NCBI GenBank assembly: GCA_033961575.1
Contig: CM066727.1
Span: forward strand, 121,136,434 to 121,200,433
Origin: Aselliscus stoliczkanus
Lineage: Eukaryota > Chordata > Mammalia > Chiroptera > Hipposideridae
Direction: 5' to 3'
Length of the DNA stretch: 64,000 nt
Below the pieces are notes generated by a model. The model had not been told where the DNA came from and made no database searches. It was given only the letters and a program-made list of their open reading frames with translations. Each line of letters starts with the position of its first letter. Position 1 is the stretch's first letter. The translations under genes and the position numbers were made by a program. This document shows, piece by piece, positions 1 through 13,476 of the stretch.

Positions 1-999
1 TTCAGGAGAGAAAATCAGCCCATTTTTAGGACAGCCATGTTCCTACCTTGCTGAGACCTACTCCCTGCCAACCACCACTCTTAGATGTCCTCTGGCGGTC
101 TGTAGATTCTGACCCCAGAAGGATCTGAAATGGATCCAAGAGCATCAATGATTTTGTTTCAAATGCCTCTCTGTACCTGAGATTGAAATTTCACCATCTG
201 TTCTATGTTCTACCTCAGATTATATCAAGCTACATTATCTAATAACAGAGTTTATGAGAGGTTCTATAATGAAATTAAATATTAAGTAAATAGACTCTAA
301 TAATACAACTCCAGAAACATAAAGATGACACAAATTTGTATGTAACCCCTCTACGTCTATGAAGTTTTTGAGGAATACAGATTAACAGCTCTTGCAAATT
401 GAAATCTAAACTTGTTTAAATATAAAGAGGTCGCAGTACAAAATTAGAATTGCTTGGCTTGTGGTTTAAAAGTCCAAAGAATATGCAATCCAAAATGCCC
501 CATCCCTGATTCCTTTCGCTTCATCTCAGCTAGATGGATTCTTAGTGCCTGGGTCAAGCTGGATTCTTTCAGTACCTGCAAACTGAATGGACTCTTACAG
601 ATACAGACATAGTTTCTTAAGAGGCACATAAATCATTATTAGTTCATTGCCAATTCTCTCATGGCCTTGATACTTAAAGAGAATGAAGCATTAATTTGCA
701 CACACATTATTATCACAACACTGACTTTAACTCTCATTACATTTAAAGACCAAGTTAATGAGTAGTCCCTGAAATAATTATCCTAGGCAATAGTTTCCAG
801 AGACCCCAAAAGAGGCTTGGTGGTAACTGAGAAGTCAGAAGATGGAAGAAATCTTGGGATAGCCCCATCCAGGTGTGGTTCAGCTTATGCTCACTGTCTC
901 TCGTCTGCAAACTTTGAGCTCAAATACAATTTGGAGAAATTTCCCACTGGGAGTTAAATCATGGCAATGTTTTATCATTATTCAAGGAGTTGTTCTCTA

Positions 1000-1168
1000 A
1001 GTGTAGTTAATACCTGAACGGGCAGTGTCCTCATCACCTGGGAGCCTGTCTGAAATGCCAAGTCTCAGGTCCCTCTCCAGACCTAATGAATCAGAAACTC
1101 TAGAGTGAAGCCCGGTGATCAGGGGATTTAACAAACCCTCCAGGTAACTCGGACACACTTATGAGATG
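1000..1168 (+). repeat. MER5A-type hAT relic
   Basis: Contains tcatcacctgggagcctgtc, ccagacctaatgaatcagaaactct, tttaacaaaccctccaggta, matching the MER5A text. Confidence 0.7.
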
Positions 1169-1754
1169 AGCAACAGTGAACTAACAAATGACTCCTAACT
1201 CAATAGCTTTCCTCTCAGTATCATTTGAGATATCCCTGCTCTCTAGTGCAGTTTTTAAATATACAATGGTGGCAGACCAACTCACCAGGTCTACTTGAAG
1301 CTTCTTTCTCTTATTTTCCCCTTCATCCTCACAACCTCTGAATTCCCATTTTTCTATAGCCCTGGATTTCTGGCACCTGATGCTGCATTCTGTCACATGA
1401 GAACACTCTTGTGAGCAATATTTTTCAGCAAGGGATGTTCTCCAGCCCAGAAGCCATGTGCCCCAGTGGCTCCTATCCTTGCTTCCTGCTATGGAATTTA
1501 TGAAACTCACCTCCCAGAGAGTTTCTGCTCTTCCCATGTTTTGTTGTCATAGTTGTTGTTTCAGCTGGAGAACCAACCTCAGCAGATTCCTGAGCTGACA
1601 CTGCTGTTGTTTCTGACACCTGTGACCCCTGGGGCCTAGTGAACAGCAGCCCTTCTATTATATTCCCACCAAGACTTTACTCAATATTTCCAAGTCCCAG
1701 AACCTACTTGGCATTTCTGCCTTCTACATCCTATTCTGCGGAATAAGTTTCCCC

Positions 1755-1895
1755 TCTTGAGTGGTGCTTCTAGACCTTGGCCATGTATGTGAAGCACTTC
1801 TAGAGCTTTTAAAACTCCTAATGCCTAGGCCATACCCCAGACTATTGAAATCAGAATCTCTGGGGATGGAACCCAGATTCGGTGTTTGACTTCCT
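1755..1895 (+). repeat. MER5/MER20-like DNA transposon relic
   Basis: Contains agagcttttaaaactcctaatgcc, accccagacta and aaatcagaatctctggggatgg, the conserved core of old hAT-derived MER elements. Confidence 0.6.
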
Positions 1896-3335
1896 CCTGC
1901 TATACTTTCAGTGTGAGTCCGTTACTATTTTTGTTTAACCAGTTTATGTTTTTTAATTTGGTCCCTTTACTTCTGTAGTACTATGTGTTTCTCTTATCTT
2001 TCTGGTCTAGACTTTTGTCTTTCTAAAATCATCCTCTGAATTTTCTCTTGTAGCATCTTTCATAGAGACAGATAAAAAAAAATCAGTAAATTTTAAATCT
2101 GCCAAAAGTAACATTGTTTGAGAATACTGTAGAAATCTTCATATTTCTGAGTTGGATAATCCTACTTCAGATATGTTCTCCCATGATACTAATTTCTAAC
2201 CCAGGATTGGACCTGTCATTGTCCTTCCTAGTTCTTCTTTAGTCTGCCTGATTGTTATCAGATCTTTCTAATTTCAGAAATTTCTCATTTTAACACTGCT
2301 AGGGCAAGTTATGGTAAACCCTGTCTAGAGTCTGCTAGAACAAAGAAGCTTACACTGTTTATTAAGGTCCACACACAGAGGAAATTGACATAATTCAAGA
2401 ATTATTTCTGGGTATTGTTGCTATCCATCAGGTTGTACAATTGTTGGTTTGTGATGTGAATGCACCAGATATAAGACACAGACAGGGGGGCCCTAAAGGA
2501 TAATCACAACCACTTCATTCCAATCTCTCTTGTCACATTTAATGTGGGCTTTAGAAAGGTAAATGGTATGTATATAAATATATATTATTCACTATATTTC
2601 TTAACATACATGAGAAGAAGAAAATTCATCTAAAAAATGTTGAGGCTGGATCAAATTTTATAAGCGTGTTACATTTAGACATAAATATGAAAGAATAAAC
2701 TCTGGGGTACTTAAGATAAAAATAATTCTACTATAACTATATTGAATCTATAACATATTCAGAATGAAGATTCAAGGGGATCAATACATTCTGGCACTGA
2801 GAGAAAAAAGAAAGATCATAGAGTCAAATGTGATCAAAACCAATTAATGGCTCTTCAGCAGCCTTCTTTTGGCAGGATGATTTCTATTATGTTAATGACT
2901 GCAAAAACTTATGATAGACAACAAATTTAGATATTTTGATCCTTGAAAAACAGCCCTTCTTTGCCTTATGCTATGATGGATTTGACCTACCTAAAGTTCT
3001 TTGCTCTGGTTCTACAGTCATCCACAATCTTTGGTTACAATTAGGTTCCCAAGTGAGGCTGCAGAAGTTACAGAAACTTTATCGGTGGCAATAAGAGAGT
3101 TTAGGTTAGCATTCCCATTTTGTACAGTCTTTTGAATTCTTGAAAAGTCATTCTGCCTCTAAGAGATAAAGACAGGCTTCTAAATTTGTAAAATTTTGCA
3201 AGGTCTTACCACTGATAGTGCAAAATGTTTTAATGTAATAATTATCTATTTCAAAGGCAATGAGCTATTAGTTGGTCCTCCCTGGGCTATCAGCTATAAA
3301 TGCACATGTTTTCCTATTCAAAATACCTTATGTAC

Positions 3336-3363
3336 ATCATCATCATCATCATCATCATCATCT
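3336..3363. repeat. (ATC)n microsatellite
   Basis: About nine CAT units; creates a spurious poly-Ser frame. Confidence 0.95.
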
Positions 3364-4644
3364 TCAGTGAACAGCAATTTTTGCAGAGAAGTTCTACATA
3401 TTAAAAGACATGGTTTATTATACTTTGTGCCTCAATAAAGGCTCTGTTAGAAAGAACAACTTGCTTTGTGTTAGGATGGAAAAGATTAAAACTTAAAAAA
3501 ATACTAAATTAGTCCATTATAAAATAAAGAGCTAGAGTTTGGAAGGTTCAGATTTCTTGGTTATTCAGTCCAACTTCTTTGTTTTCAATTACTGTGATTG
3601 ACTCCCTCCCTCTCTCCCCGTTCTCATGAGATTACTGATTTCAGCCTACATTAAATTGTCCTTCTGGCATTCTTACTTGGGGAACAAGGGCAGTAAGGGG
3701 AAAGGGAACATGAACTGACTTTGCTCTTAGATAATGTTGCTAAAGCCTTTGCCAAAGTTCCCTACCAAATATTATTTGGGGACATTCAATTAGAACTAGA
3801 TGATACATTAGTCAGGACTAGATACTGGAAACCTATTAAGTTTCTGGAGCCTAAGGGAATGATGCTGAATGGAATCCCTAATGCACGGGGATAAAACTCA
3901 AGTAGAAAAATGTTCCTGACAACTAAAATTGGAATATTGCCATTTTCTAGAAACAATGGGAAATGAGAAAATAAATGTGAACAACAACAAAATGCTGAGG
4001 TCCCACAAGAGACTAGAGAGGGTATGATTAAATGAAACCTTCAAATCATCAGTGCTTGGTTTTTTTTTTTGCATTAAATATTTTCATTTAAGCACTGCAT
4101 TAAATATAAAGAAGCATTACCATTTAGAGTTATAAATTTATAAAGAATAACCATACTTCAGGATAGACATTTTTAAAAAACTAAAAAAGTATGTACTTAA
4201 TATTTTCATAAGTACATATATAATATTCTAGCAAGTCAATATTAAATGTTATGATTTTATACCATTTGATGTAAACCAAAAAACACTAATTTTTCTATTT
4301 GATGTGAAGACATTCATTAATTATATACATTTATTAATTTTGACTTATCAAGTTAATAAAATACTGAGATGTACAAGTAAATAAGTTGCAATATGGTGAA
4401 TTCATTCAAATTTGGTGGTGCAATATTTTAGGAAGTACTCTACCAAAGAACCAAGATCAAAGAACAATTGTTTGTAAAAGAGAAATCAGAGTGAATAAGA
4501 GAGATAAAAAAAAATTGCGTTTAATTTTTTTCTAATGTTTATGATATGTGCTAGGTAAATCAACCAATAAAAATATTAAAAATTGTCCCCTCAGTATAGT
4601 TATAGTAGGAAATGGATAAGAAAACAAAAATTGAAAAGGTCTAT

Positions 4645-5205
4645 TAGGGAAAATTATATTAGCAGCTGTAACAAACAACTCCAAAATCCCAAAGGCTTAA
4701 CACAATAAAAATTATATCTTGCTCAAAGGACTGTCCACTTCAGGCAGCAGGTTTACTGTCCCTCAAGTAGTTATTCAGAGATTCAAGCTTCTTCCATGCT
4801 AGAACCTCACCATCTTTCCTTTGGGACTTCAAGGTCACCATGGCATCTTCTGTTGACAGATTGAGGGAAGGGAAAGAGTGTGGAGAAATTATACATGCTC
4901 TTCACTGATTTGGACCAGATGTGGTATATTGCTTCCTCTCCATTCAGTTGGCCAGAACTAGCCACATGGCCCAATTCGATTCAAATAATGTGGAATATAT
5001 ATTTTGGCTAAATATATTAATACCAAGGAAGAACATGAAACAGCTTGGTGAACACATGGAATTGTCTCAGACATCATGTTTAAGCAGGCTGAAGTTTCAT
5101 TCTGACCTAAAACTTATTTCTCACAAAAATGAGGAAAAAATTACAATAAACGCTGCTGAAATTTTACAACCTACCTATATTATGTTGTGATGTTTTTTGT
5201 ACTTG
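4645..5205 (-). repeat. Old MaLR/MER-like LTR relic
   Basis: Starts ttatattagcagctgtaacaaacaactcc and contains ttggccagaactagccacatggccc, phrases of antisense mammalian MLT/MER LTRs. A short open frame inside it (4921-5190) is not coding. Confidence 0.45.
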
Positions 5206-5534
5206 TCAATTTCAGGGGACACTTGATTGACTGCCAAGTGCTCCCACAAGGCTCCATGGCCTAGGTATGGTTTTCAGCCTTCAGAGTCATACTTAATCAG
5301 TCATGATCAGATCTGACTGTAGGTTGATGAATGATGTCAGGCAAAAATTATATGAGCATTAAAATATGAACAAGAAAATCCATTTATGAGCTTACAATGT
5401 GAATGGTCATTCTCCCGTGACGCTAATGCTCACTTTCCCTCTTCAGAGCCCCTTTTTCTCAGAATGAAGGCACCTTAGAAGCTAGATTATTCAGCAGAAT
5501 TTTATTTGGCTAGCTACAATATCAAAATTAAGGA

Positions 5535-5785
5535 AGTTGAGCAGGCCTGTGGCAAGACTGATTAGGTTCAAATTCTAGCCTTAACTACTTGGAAGCTGTG
5601 TGGCCTCAGGGAATTTATTTAGTCCTCCCATCTCTCATCTTCCATCTTACAAATCTATCAAATGTGCCCAATTATTGTACCTTCTACATAGGGTTATTCT
5701 GAGAATGACATGAGAATTAATGGAAAGAGATTAACAGCTTCTCCTACGTTGTGAGTATTCAATCCGTGTCAATTATTTTCAGCTA
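5535..5785 (+). repeat. MIR SINE
   Basis: ggttcaaattctagccttaactac, agctgtgtggcctcaggg, atagggttattctgagaatg: MIR core in order. Confidence 0.75.
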
Positions 5786-7020
5786 TGTCGTGAACAGATC
5801 AAGTGAAATTTCTTTTCTCTGAGTCAGAGATGATCTTTTAAGTGACTATATTGTTTATGTTCAACAAATTTAATATCTCTCTCCTACAAACAATGCTGGT
5901 CTCTGCAACAGACTCTTCTTTCCTAAACTCGACTTTCATAGGCTGCCATGCTCTTCATTTTACTTTGTCTTTCTTTAGCTGTATTATCATCAATAATGAG
6001 TCCAGATTTAAGAATCTGCTCCCAAGGACTTGGGAGAAATAATCTCTTTTCAGTTTTCATTTTTAAGATCAGTACTGTATCATGAGAACAACCGAAAGCA
6101 ACTTAAATTTCTTCGGGTGGGAACCTCACTGTGACTCTATCCCTAATCTTATTTTATATATTAAAATCTGCATTTTCCTGTTCTAATAAGAACAATTATA
6201 TCTTTACTTTTCAATGAATATAATAAGTCAGCTAGGATCTCAGTGTATACATGCTTTCTCATCCCTTAGAGATTTACTGTACTGTCCTTATTTCCAAATT
6301 GTACATAAGCAAAGACAAGATTAATACACAATTTTCCCATCTCTGCCTAAATTGGCTTGTTAAGCCAAAATTGCAATAAGTGTAGCTGAGATAAAGAGGA
6401 TAGGAAAAAAGGTAAGTGAAACCTCAATGTCAGGACTGGTTAACTGATCTCTTATAGTTAACACATACTCAGCAGGGTCATTACATTTTATAAATCCAGG
6501 GAGCACTATTCACATAGAATGTCAAATGAATAGTGCCTCTTAGAATTGTGTGGAGTGGCTCTGACTCTGGGTGTATAATTCCACTTTTACCTCAAATATA
6601 GAATATACTGAAGCAAATCCTTGGATCAGCAGTGGGTTCAACACCAGTTTCACCTAACAAAGTCAAAGCATACTTCATTTAGTTTCCTTTCACAATATGT
6701 TCACACCTATAGTGAAGGCCCATTGGCAGATATGGAGATGTGTTGAGCGATAACTAATTGCTTTTCACACCTGCTCTCCATGCATTTTTTTAGTATATTA
6801 AAATATTCTGTTACTCCGATATCCAAAACTCCCCTTAAAGTATCTAGAATTCCCATTGTATACCTGTACTTGTTCAACAATACTAATCAGCCTACTAATT
6901 GCTAGACATACTGGGGTAGGAGCTGGGAATACAATGGTGAAAGAAACAACAACCAGATATACATTTACCCTGATGGGGAGCTATCTATTAATCAAATATT
7001 CACATATACAACATAAAATC

Positions 7021-7510
7021 TGTATCAGTTATCTTTTGCTGTGTAACAAATAATCTCAATTTGGGGTGGCTTAAAACACCATTCATTTAGCTCACAATTC
7101 CTGTAATTCAGCAATGTGTGTTGTGTTATGCTTCTCATTTGCACTAGGGTCACCGAGGTGACCAGCTATTGGGCTCATTCAGGGCTCACTGGATTAGGTT
7201 GGGCTCAGCTTATATGGCTTTCCTCTACTCCACGTGATCTCTCATCGTCTAACAGGCTGACCCACAACTTGTTCATATAATGACTGGACAAGGTTCCTAG
7301 AGGGCAAATAAAAACATGCAGTGTGTCTGGAGAACCCTCAAAGTTGACGCCACATCAATACATTATGTTCACTAAAACAAATCCCAAAGCCGGTCTAAAT
7401 TCAAAATTCAAGGAATGAGAAATTAACCTCTACTTCATGATTGTGGGAATTGAAAAACTATATTGCAAAGGGGCATGGATCTAAGAAAGGAATAATTGCA
7501 ACAATTAAAA
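7021..7510 (-). repeat. Old MaLR-like LTR relic
   Basis: Starts tatcagttatcttttgctgtgtaacaaa and includes ggcttaaaacaccattcattt, ggcagc-type and ttgcaaaggggcatggat segments typical of MLT-class LTRs in antisense. Confidence 0.5.
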
Positions 7511-7629
7511 ACAAAATTAATCTACCACAAGTGTAATGGTCGATGTACCAACAAGTACACATGCTCTCAAAGCCAGCAAACATGTTTGTCTATATCAGGT
7601 CAGTCATGAGACGTTTCCCTGAGGAAATA

Positions 7630-7845
7630 AGATTTGAACTGGATATGAGTGCTCAAAACACTGTAAATTACAAAGATACTTTGAGAGGCATTGGCTACGT
7701 TTATTACCTTGATTGTGGTGATAGTTTATCACAGATCTTTGTGTATGTTCAAATTTATCAAATTATATGTACATATTAAATAGTGCAGTTCTTTGTATAT
7801 CAATTATGCCTTCAGTAAAGCTGTTAAAGAATAAAAAACCTAAAC
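7630..7845 (+). repeat. L1 3' end relic
   Basis: gattgtggtgatagtttatcacag, caaatttatcaaattatatgta and tatgccttcagtaaagctgtt match an old L1 3' UTR. Confidence 0.6.
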
Positions 7846-7849
7846 ACCT

Positions 7850-8040
7850 TGTAAAAAAGATGAGAAGTGGAGGGAGCTTCAAGCAGAATGGCTAGCCTAT
7901 GCAAATGTCCTATACATAAAAGAGCATGGAGCACTTAGGGAACTAAAGATGACCAGTGCTGCAAAACAGCTCAATTGGGATGAGACCAAGGAAGTGGACA
8001 CTAGGAGGGCCAAACCATGAGTCTCTATAAGTAAAAGAGT
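7850..8040 (-). repeat. L2-like relic, antisense
   Basis: cttcaagcagaatggctagcc, gcaaatgtcctatacataaaagagcatgg resembles antisense L2. Confidence 0.4.
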
Positions 8041-8044
8041 TTTA

Positions 8045-8285
8045 AAAGTATTGTAAAAATAATAGCAAGCATTTCCATGGCACTTACTATATGTATGACA
8101 TTATTCCAAGTGTTCTATGTATATTAACATTTTCATCCTAACCCAGCTATACTATTTATATCAGGATTTCACAAATAGAGAAACTGAGATTCAAGGAGGT
8201 AAAGCAACTTGCCTAAGACCTCACAGCTAGGCCAATCATCTACTCTGAATCCTTCCTCTTAACCAATAGGCTACAGAGCTTCTGC
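8045..8285 (-). repeat. MIR SINE, antisense
   Basis: agaaactgagattcaaggaggtaaagcaacttgcctaagacctcacagctag: one of the best MIR matches here. Confidence 0.8.
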
Positions 8286-10814
8286 AAGGCCATTGTTCTT
8301 GTGGTTGTTGACAGCATTACAAAACCATTAAATATTTTAAACAGGGGTTCACATGATGAGTTTTGTCTTTTTAACAGTTTATTCTCACTGCAGGGTGAAT
8401 ATATATATATATATATTGCAGGAGATCCCAACTTCCTGTAAGTACACTCTTGCTGTATTCCAGGCAAGAGAGCATAGTAATTAGATTATGGCAATGGTAA
8501 CAGAGAGGAAAAATCATGGTACTGGTGATGTTTAGGAAGTCATGACAGGTAAAATGGCCATTAAGTGTAATGCTTGGAATAGACTTGCTTGATAAAATAA
8601 TTATAAAGTGTGCCAAACCTCCCATCATTTATAAATATATTCATTCAATGATCTTTCCATTCTTTCATGGAGGTAGGATTAAAACCTGAGTAACCTGAAT
8701 TCTTCCATAGCATTCTTTCCATCACACATTTATTACATTTTCATGAAGTTTCTCATTGGAAACTTAGCTGCAGGTTAAGTGCTGAGATTTAAAAAAATAT
8801 ATATCAAAAAATAAAACATATTGAGTTTTATTAGTTCAAACACAATGCTTAACAGCAGCAAATGGTTTGTGACCATCGTAAACAAGAGGGATCTGCATGT
8901 TCAATGAGAGGTTGGTGCTGAACGGCTTCAATGAGACAATCAGGAAGACTGTGACTGCTGTTTTGAAACACACTATTTTTCCATATATTTACTCTAACAT
9001 TAAGATGATTTAAGTAGGCTTAATGGTAGCAATAATTTACATGTGCTTTTTGTTAATGGACAAATGGATTTGTTTAAAATTATTTTTAACCAAATGTGAT
9101 TGTCACTTAAAATGGTGCTGAGTACTTGTACAGAAAGATTTTTCTACAGATAACTGTGCCAATTATGGGAGGATGAAAGTCTCAAATCTTTTGCAGTATT
9201 ATTAATAACAATATAAATATTAATGGTAAAAGTCTCAGTACACATAATCTGGTATAAGGAATGTAACTGAAATATTTTCCACTGAGAATCCTTATTTCTC
9301 CAGCAACAGAAAGTCTAAGACACCTCAGGGTCATCTCAACCCCCTTTACCCTGAGGATATATTGAGGTACTGGCTTACTTACAAGGGTTCAGTGTGGAGA
9401 CTGAGACAGGCCAGAGGACCTTGCTCTTGACACTATTTTCTCTCCAGGCTGACATGGACCTCACCAAGAGGTCCTACCCAGGCTGGTCTCTGTGGGCTAA
9501 GCATCTGTCATCTCTGGTATAGACAGACTCTTTCATAGACATGGAATGTACACCTAAGCAGTTTACCATGACAAAAATTGTCTACAGCTCTAAGACCAGG
9601 TAAAAAAGAGAATAGAAATAGACAACTTACCACAAACCAATCAACTCAAACATGTACCCTGCTGGTACTAGGTCAAGAACACATGCCAGCATTGTAATGT
9701 CTAAACTCAAGTTCATATGTAGGAATGACCCTTCCTATGGTGTTTTTAAACTTTAAGGAACTACAGTGATCAAATTTAAAAGTCAGTTCAGTAGGAAGCA
9801 AGTCAGAATAAAATAAAGAGGTAAAAAAAAGAGGAAAAACAAAAACAGATGGATATTTATATCAGAGGCTTGGTTATATATTTGCATTTGAGTGTTACCA
9901 ATCATAGCTTGAGAAAAAAGAGCAGCCATGTTTTCTGGTCATTAGTGTTTATTCTCAAATTTTGGTTTCTGCAGCACAAGCATAAAAGTCTGCCACGTAG
10001 AGAGCCAACTGGTCATGTTTCCCTGGCCTCATTTCTTTGCATGCGTTGCCTCACAACTTCATATCACAGTAGGAAAATTGGTAAGAGAGGAAAAAAGAGA
10101 GAAGCCTAACTCATTTCTATTCACTAGTAAGAATAAATGCGTCTCCAATGCAAAAGGCTCTTAGTCCTTTGAGGTTACAGTTCTGCAAGTCTGCTGAACT
10201 GAGAAGGCATTCCTTTTCCTTGGTCTTAAAAGTCGTTTAACATTCCCATTTTAATAACAAGGAAGCATGAACAAAACCATTTCTGATAAACACAAAAGCT
10301 GTTTTGCCTCATTATATTGGATGACAAGTGAGATCTTACAGCTTCACATCAAATCAGTGGAAAAACAATTATGTGCAAAAAATATGGGCAAACATTTTTC
10401 CTGTAAAGTTAAGATTCAAGGCAACGTGTCTGGAATGTGTTTCTCCCTTTAAGCTGCCTCCATTCCATGAAACATCTGTCTCAATTTCCGCTATTTCTGG
10501 AGCCTCCTTTTGGTGTCTCTGTAAATCCATTCCTTCTGAATCTGTCTCATTCTGACCCTGCAGATGGAAACCATATGTCTGTTTAAGGAAGTGTGCCCAG
10601 TTTCCTCAAGTGGAGATTTCTGGCCATAATATCTTCATGTATGGCTTCCTAATGCACCAAACACAGTATACTGTACTTTTGGCTTGATTTCGTGTTTTAA
10701 ATGTGTTAAAGTAAGCATTAACACATTCATTGATTCTTCTTAGCAAAATCTCTAAAATTAAGCATAGAGCTGTGAATTAGATGTATTTTGGACAAGTAAA
10801 GGTTTTATATTATA

Positions 10815-11000
10815 ATCAATAAGTACTTGTTGATTATCTATTATGCTGCAGCCTTGAGGTACAAAGATATACGACATGACTGAGAGTCTATCAGGCTTGG
10901 TTAGGAAAAAAAGGGATAGAATCAATACAGTACAGTGTAGGAAGGGCTGAAATGGGAAGACTACAAAAGTATAGGAGACACAATTCAGAAACGTGAACTG
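10815..11000 (-). repeat. L2 3' end, antisense
   Basis: aagtacttgttgattatctattatgctg, gaggtacaaagatatacgac are diverged antisense L2 end phrases. Confidence 0.5.
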
Positions 11001-11822
11001 ACAAAAGAAAGTTGAGGGGTTTTTTTAAGGATAATTTTCATTTGTGAAGCAATGTGTTCTAATTTATCTAAGTGATGTTAAATAAATGTGTATCTTTAAA
11101 ATGTTATGGTTATCTAAAACTTCTATCTAAAATATCCAGAAAATATCTCGCTTAATTATGTATATATTTTATATATGAAAGTAATAGCTTGTATATCATT
11201 TTGATATTAAATGTTAGAAAGTGATTTGTGTGGTTTTTTGCTTGTTTAATGAAAGCAAATAAAGAAAAAAAGTGAAAAGGATCAAGAGACCATGTCAGGA
11301 AGGTAAAAGGGGAATCTGAGATTTCTGGAGATGCCACGAGGAAACTGGGCCCCAATGGGTGGGTCTGGCATGTTGTCAACCAGTTGCCTTAAGCAGATTT
11401 CATGCTAAAGTCACAGGTCATCAGGGAGGTAGATGTTTATCAAGTAATACAAAAGAATAGACACTGAGACAAAGAAAGGGGCTTGAGAGTAAGGGATTAT
11501 TTTAAATGCAAACAGTGATTTTGGAAGCAATAACTCATTACTTAAACTATGCAAGTAAGAAGAGAAAAACAAATGTAATCCAAAATACAATCACTGAAAA
11601 ATTATTGAATATTTTTTCAATTTTATAAATGCTTTCTATTGTCAAAACTCTCAAAAAAGTCAATGTTAACATATCCAGATATTGTTGGTAATACTTGTTA
11701 TTCAAAATAATATTGAAAATATATGAGAAATGGCATATCATAATCAAATCATATAGTTTTCATGTCTCCATTTTTTACTAAATATTTTTTTACTAAATTT
11801 AGTAAACATTTTTTACTAAAAT

Positions 11823-11859
11823 ATTTCTACTAAAATAAATATTTTATTTTAGTAGAAAT
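11823..11859. repeat. Perfect 14-bp inverted repeat (hairpin)
   Basis: atttctactaaaat (11823-11836) and its complement attttagtagaaat (11846-11859) surround a 9-base AT loop. Related tactaaa/tttagta words crowd 11770-11880. Confidence 0.85.
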
Positions 11860-12316
11860 AATACTTTTCAGTAAAATACAATTGGAGGAAGTATAAGTTG
11901 TAAGGGAACAGACTATTTGAATCTAAGAAACCAAGGATTAAAAAGGCTGAAACATATACATCAATTTCTTATTGATTATTACCTTCAAGGGGAGTAGAAT
12001 TAGGGCTGCAGGGTGAAGGGGACTTTCGAATTTTACTTTGTACAGTTCTGAATTAATTTGAAGCTTTCACAATGAATGCATTCGTGCAATGCTATGTATT
12101 TGGAAAACAATGAGTTTTTTAAGCCTATGGAATGAACAAACATATAAAGATGTTTAAAAGAGCAAGAAGACCAAAAAAAGGAGAATGGGTGGGCATTGGA
12201 AACTATTACTAAGAATTGAGAATCTAAACTAATTAAGGATAACATTAGCAGTAACTGGAACCACATGTGCTCTCCCAGGCAAGCGGACCACACGCTGTGT
12301 TGAACTTCAGAACACG

Positions 12317-12331
12317 AGCGCCCTCTTGTGG
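12317..12331 (-). promoter_or_regulatory. CTCF-like motif upstream of EPYC exon 3
   Basis: The reverse complement reads CCACAAGAGGGCGCT, close to the CTCF core. It lies 87 bases before EPYC exon 3 in non-repetitive sequence. Confidence 0.55.
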
Positions 12332-12417
12332 TAAAGATGGACACATTTTTATATTCATGTCACTGACACACAGGGCAATTGAGAAGGTGGCCTGATAAAA
12401 TTCTGCTTCTTTTTCAG

Positions 12418-12589
12418 ATTGAAATAGCGACAGTGATGCCTTCAGGAAACAGAGAGCTCCTCACCCCGCCCCCACAGCCAGAGGAGGCTGAAGAGGAGGA
12501 GGAGGAGGAGTCTACACCCAGGCTAATCGACGGCTCTTCCCCACACGAGCCCGAATTTACTGGGGTTCTGGGTCCACACACCAATGAAG
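12418..12589 (+). CDS. EPYC: EPYC exon 3: acidic region with Ser-Gly site
   Basis: The acceptor is cttctttttcag|att and the donor is gaag|gtcagg. The 172 bases begin on a codon boundary ([10 protein letters not shown]) and leave one base for the next exon. The encoded 57 residues include the Ser-Gly dipeptide of MPSGNRE, a likely glycosaminoglycan attachment point in this family, a run of seven Glu encoded mostly by GAG triplets (12496-12513), and a Thr/Ser-rich stretch ending GPHTNE. The GAG run is the sort of site where length varies between species. Confidence 0.96.
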
Positions 12590-13430
12590 GTCAGGTCCAT
12601 CAAAGCTGAACTATAATTAAGTTCACTTGGTCATCCCTCAAAACTGCCGAGCTCCACCTCCACGGGGAACCCACATGACCCTAGGAGAAAATTTTGCACT
12701 TGGCTAGGTTGAAGCGGGAGATACACATGTATTTAGTACACAAGTATAAAGTTGCTTCAGTAATTCAGCTTGGGCTTGATGGAAATTTTCAAATAACCAA
12801 AGATTTGGGATGAAAATATTGTGCTGGCATCATTATGCAAAACTTTTGTGGAGGAATGCATTTCTAGAATAAAGAATACACTATTAGCAATGCAGAATCT
12901 ACATATGTCTGAGAGATCAGGCCACACCAGTTCAAGGTGACAAGGTGATTGACGACGATGATGATGGTGGTGGTAAAAGTACTAATAATATTTTACATTG
13001 ATTGGACACACAATATCTGTGGGCTATAAGTCATTTCACATTATCTCATTTGATTATTACAACCTCCCTGTGAAGGTGTTATTATTAATCTTTTCATTAT
13101 TAACAAGGAAGCTAGCTCAAAAGGTTGGAACGTGTAGCTACTAGTTTCACACACTGGGTTTGAAGTGAGCCTGTTCTGATTCTTGTCTGCATATGTGTTG
13201 GAAAGCAGGCTTCTTCTCACTCAGTCCTAGGAAGCAGCAGAGAAAGGAAAGCATTCCACTATATTGGTCTCCATCTTGTGTGATCTGAAGGTGATCTAAG
13301 CCAGAGCATTCTATTAGATAATGAGAAGAGATTCCTGGTGCTAAACGTGATTCTATGATTTGCCTATATGTTTTGTTAGAATTTATCAGTGTCAGCCTTG
13401 GGGGTATTCAAGTGGATTTACACCTAAATA

Positions 13431-13476
<46 letters not shown>

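Larger units (their letters stand above)
1..12416. other. EPYC: EPYC intron 2 (3' portion)
   Basis: No exon is seen here. I looked for the signal-peptide exon (expected to encode a Met-Lys-Thr-Leu start and a Tyr-rich stretch) and did not find it. Between the listed repeats, notably 1900-3330, 3370-4640, 5790-7020 and 8420-10810, I see only AT-rich intronic DNA. Confidence 0.75.

Noticed and set aside
8810..9260. Unique-looking stretch considered as a possible first EPYC exon or enhancer
   Set aside because: No signal peptide frame or splice pair was found, and conservation cannot be judged from one sequence.
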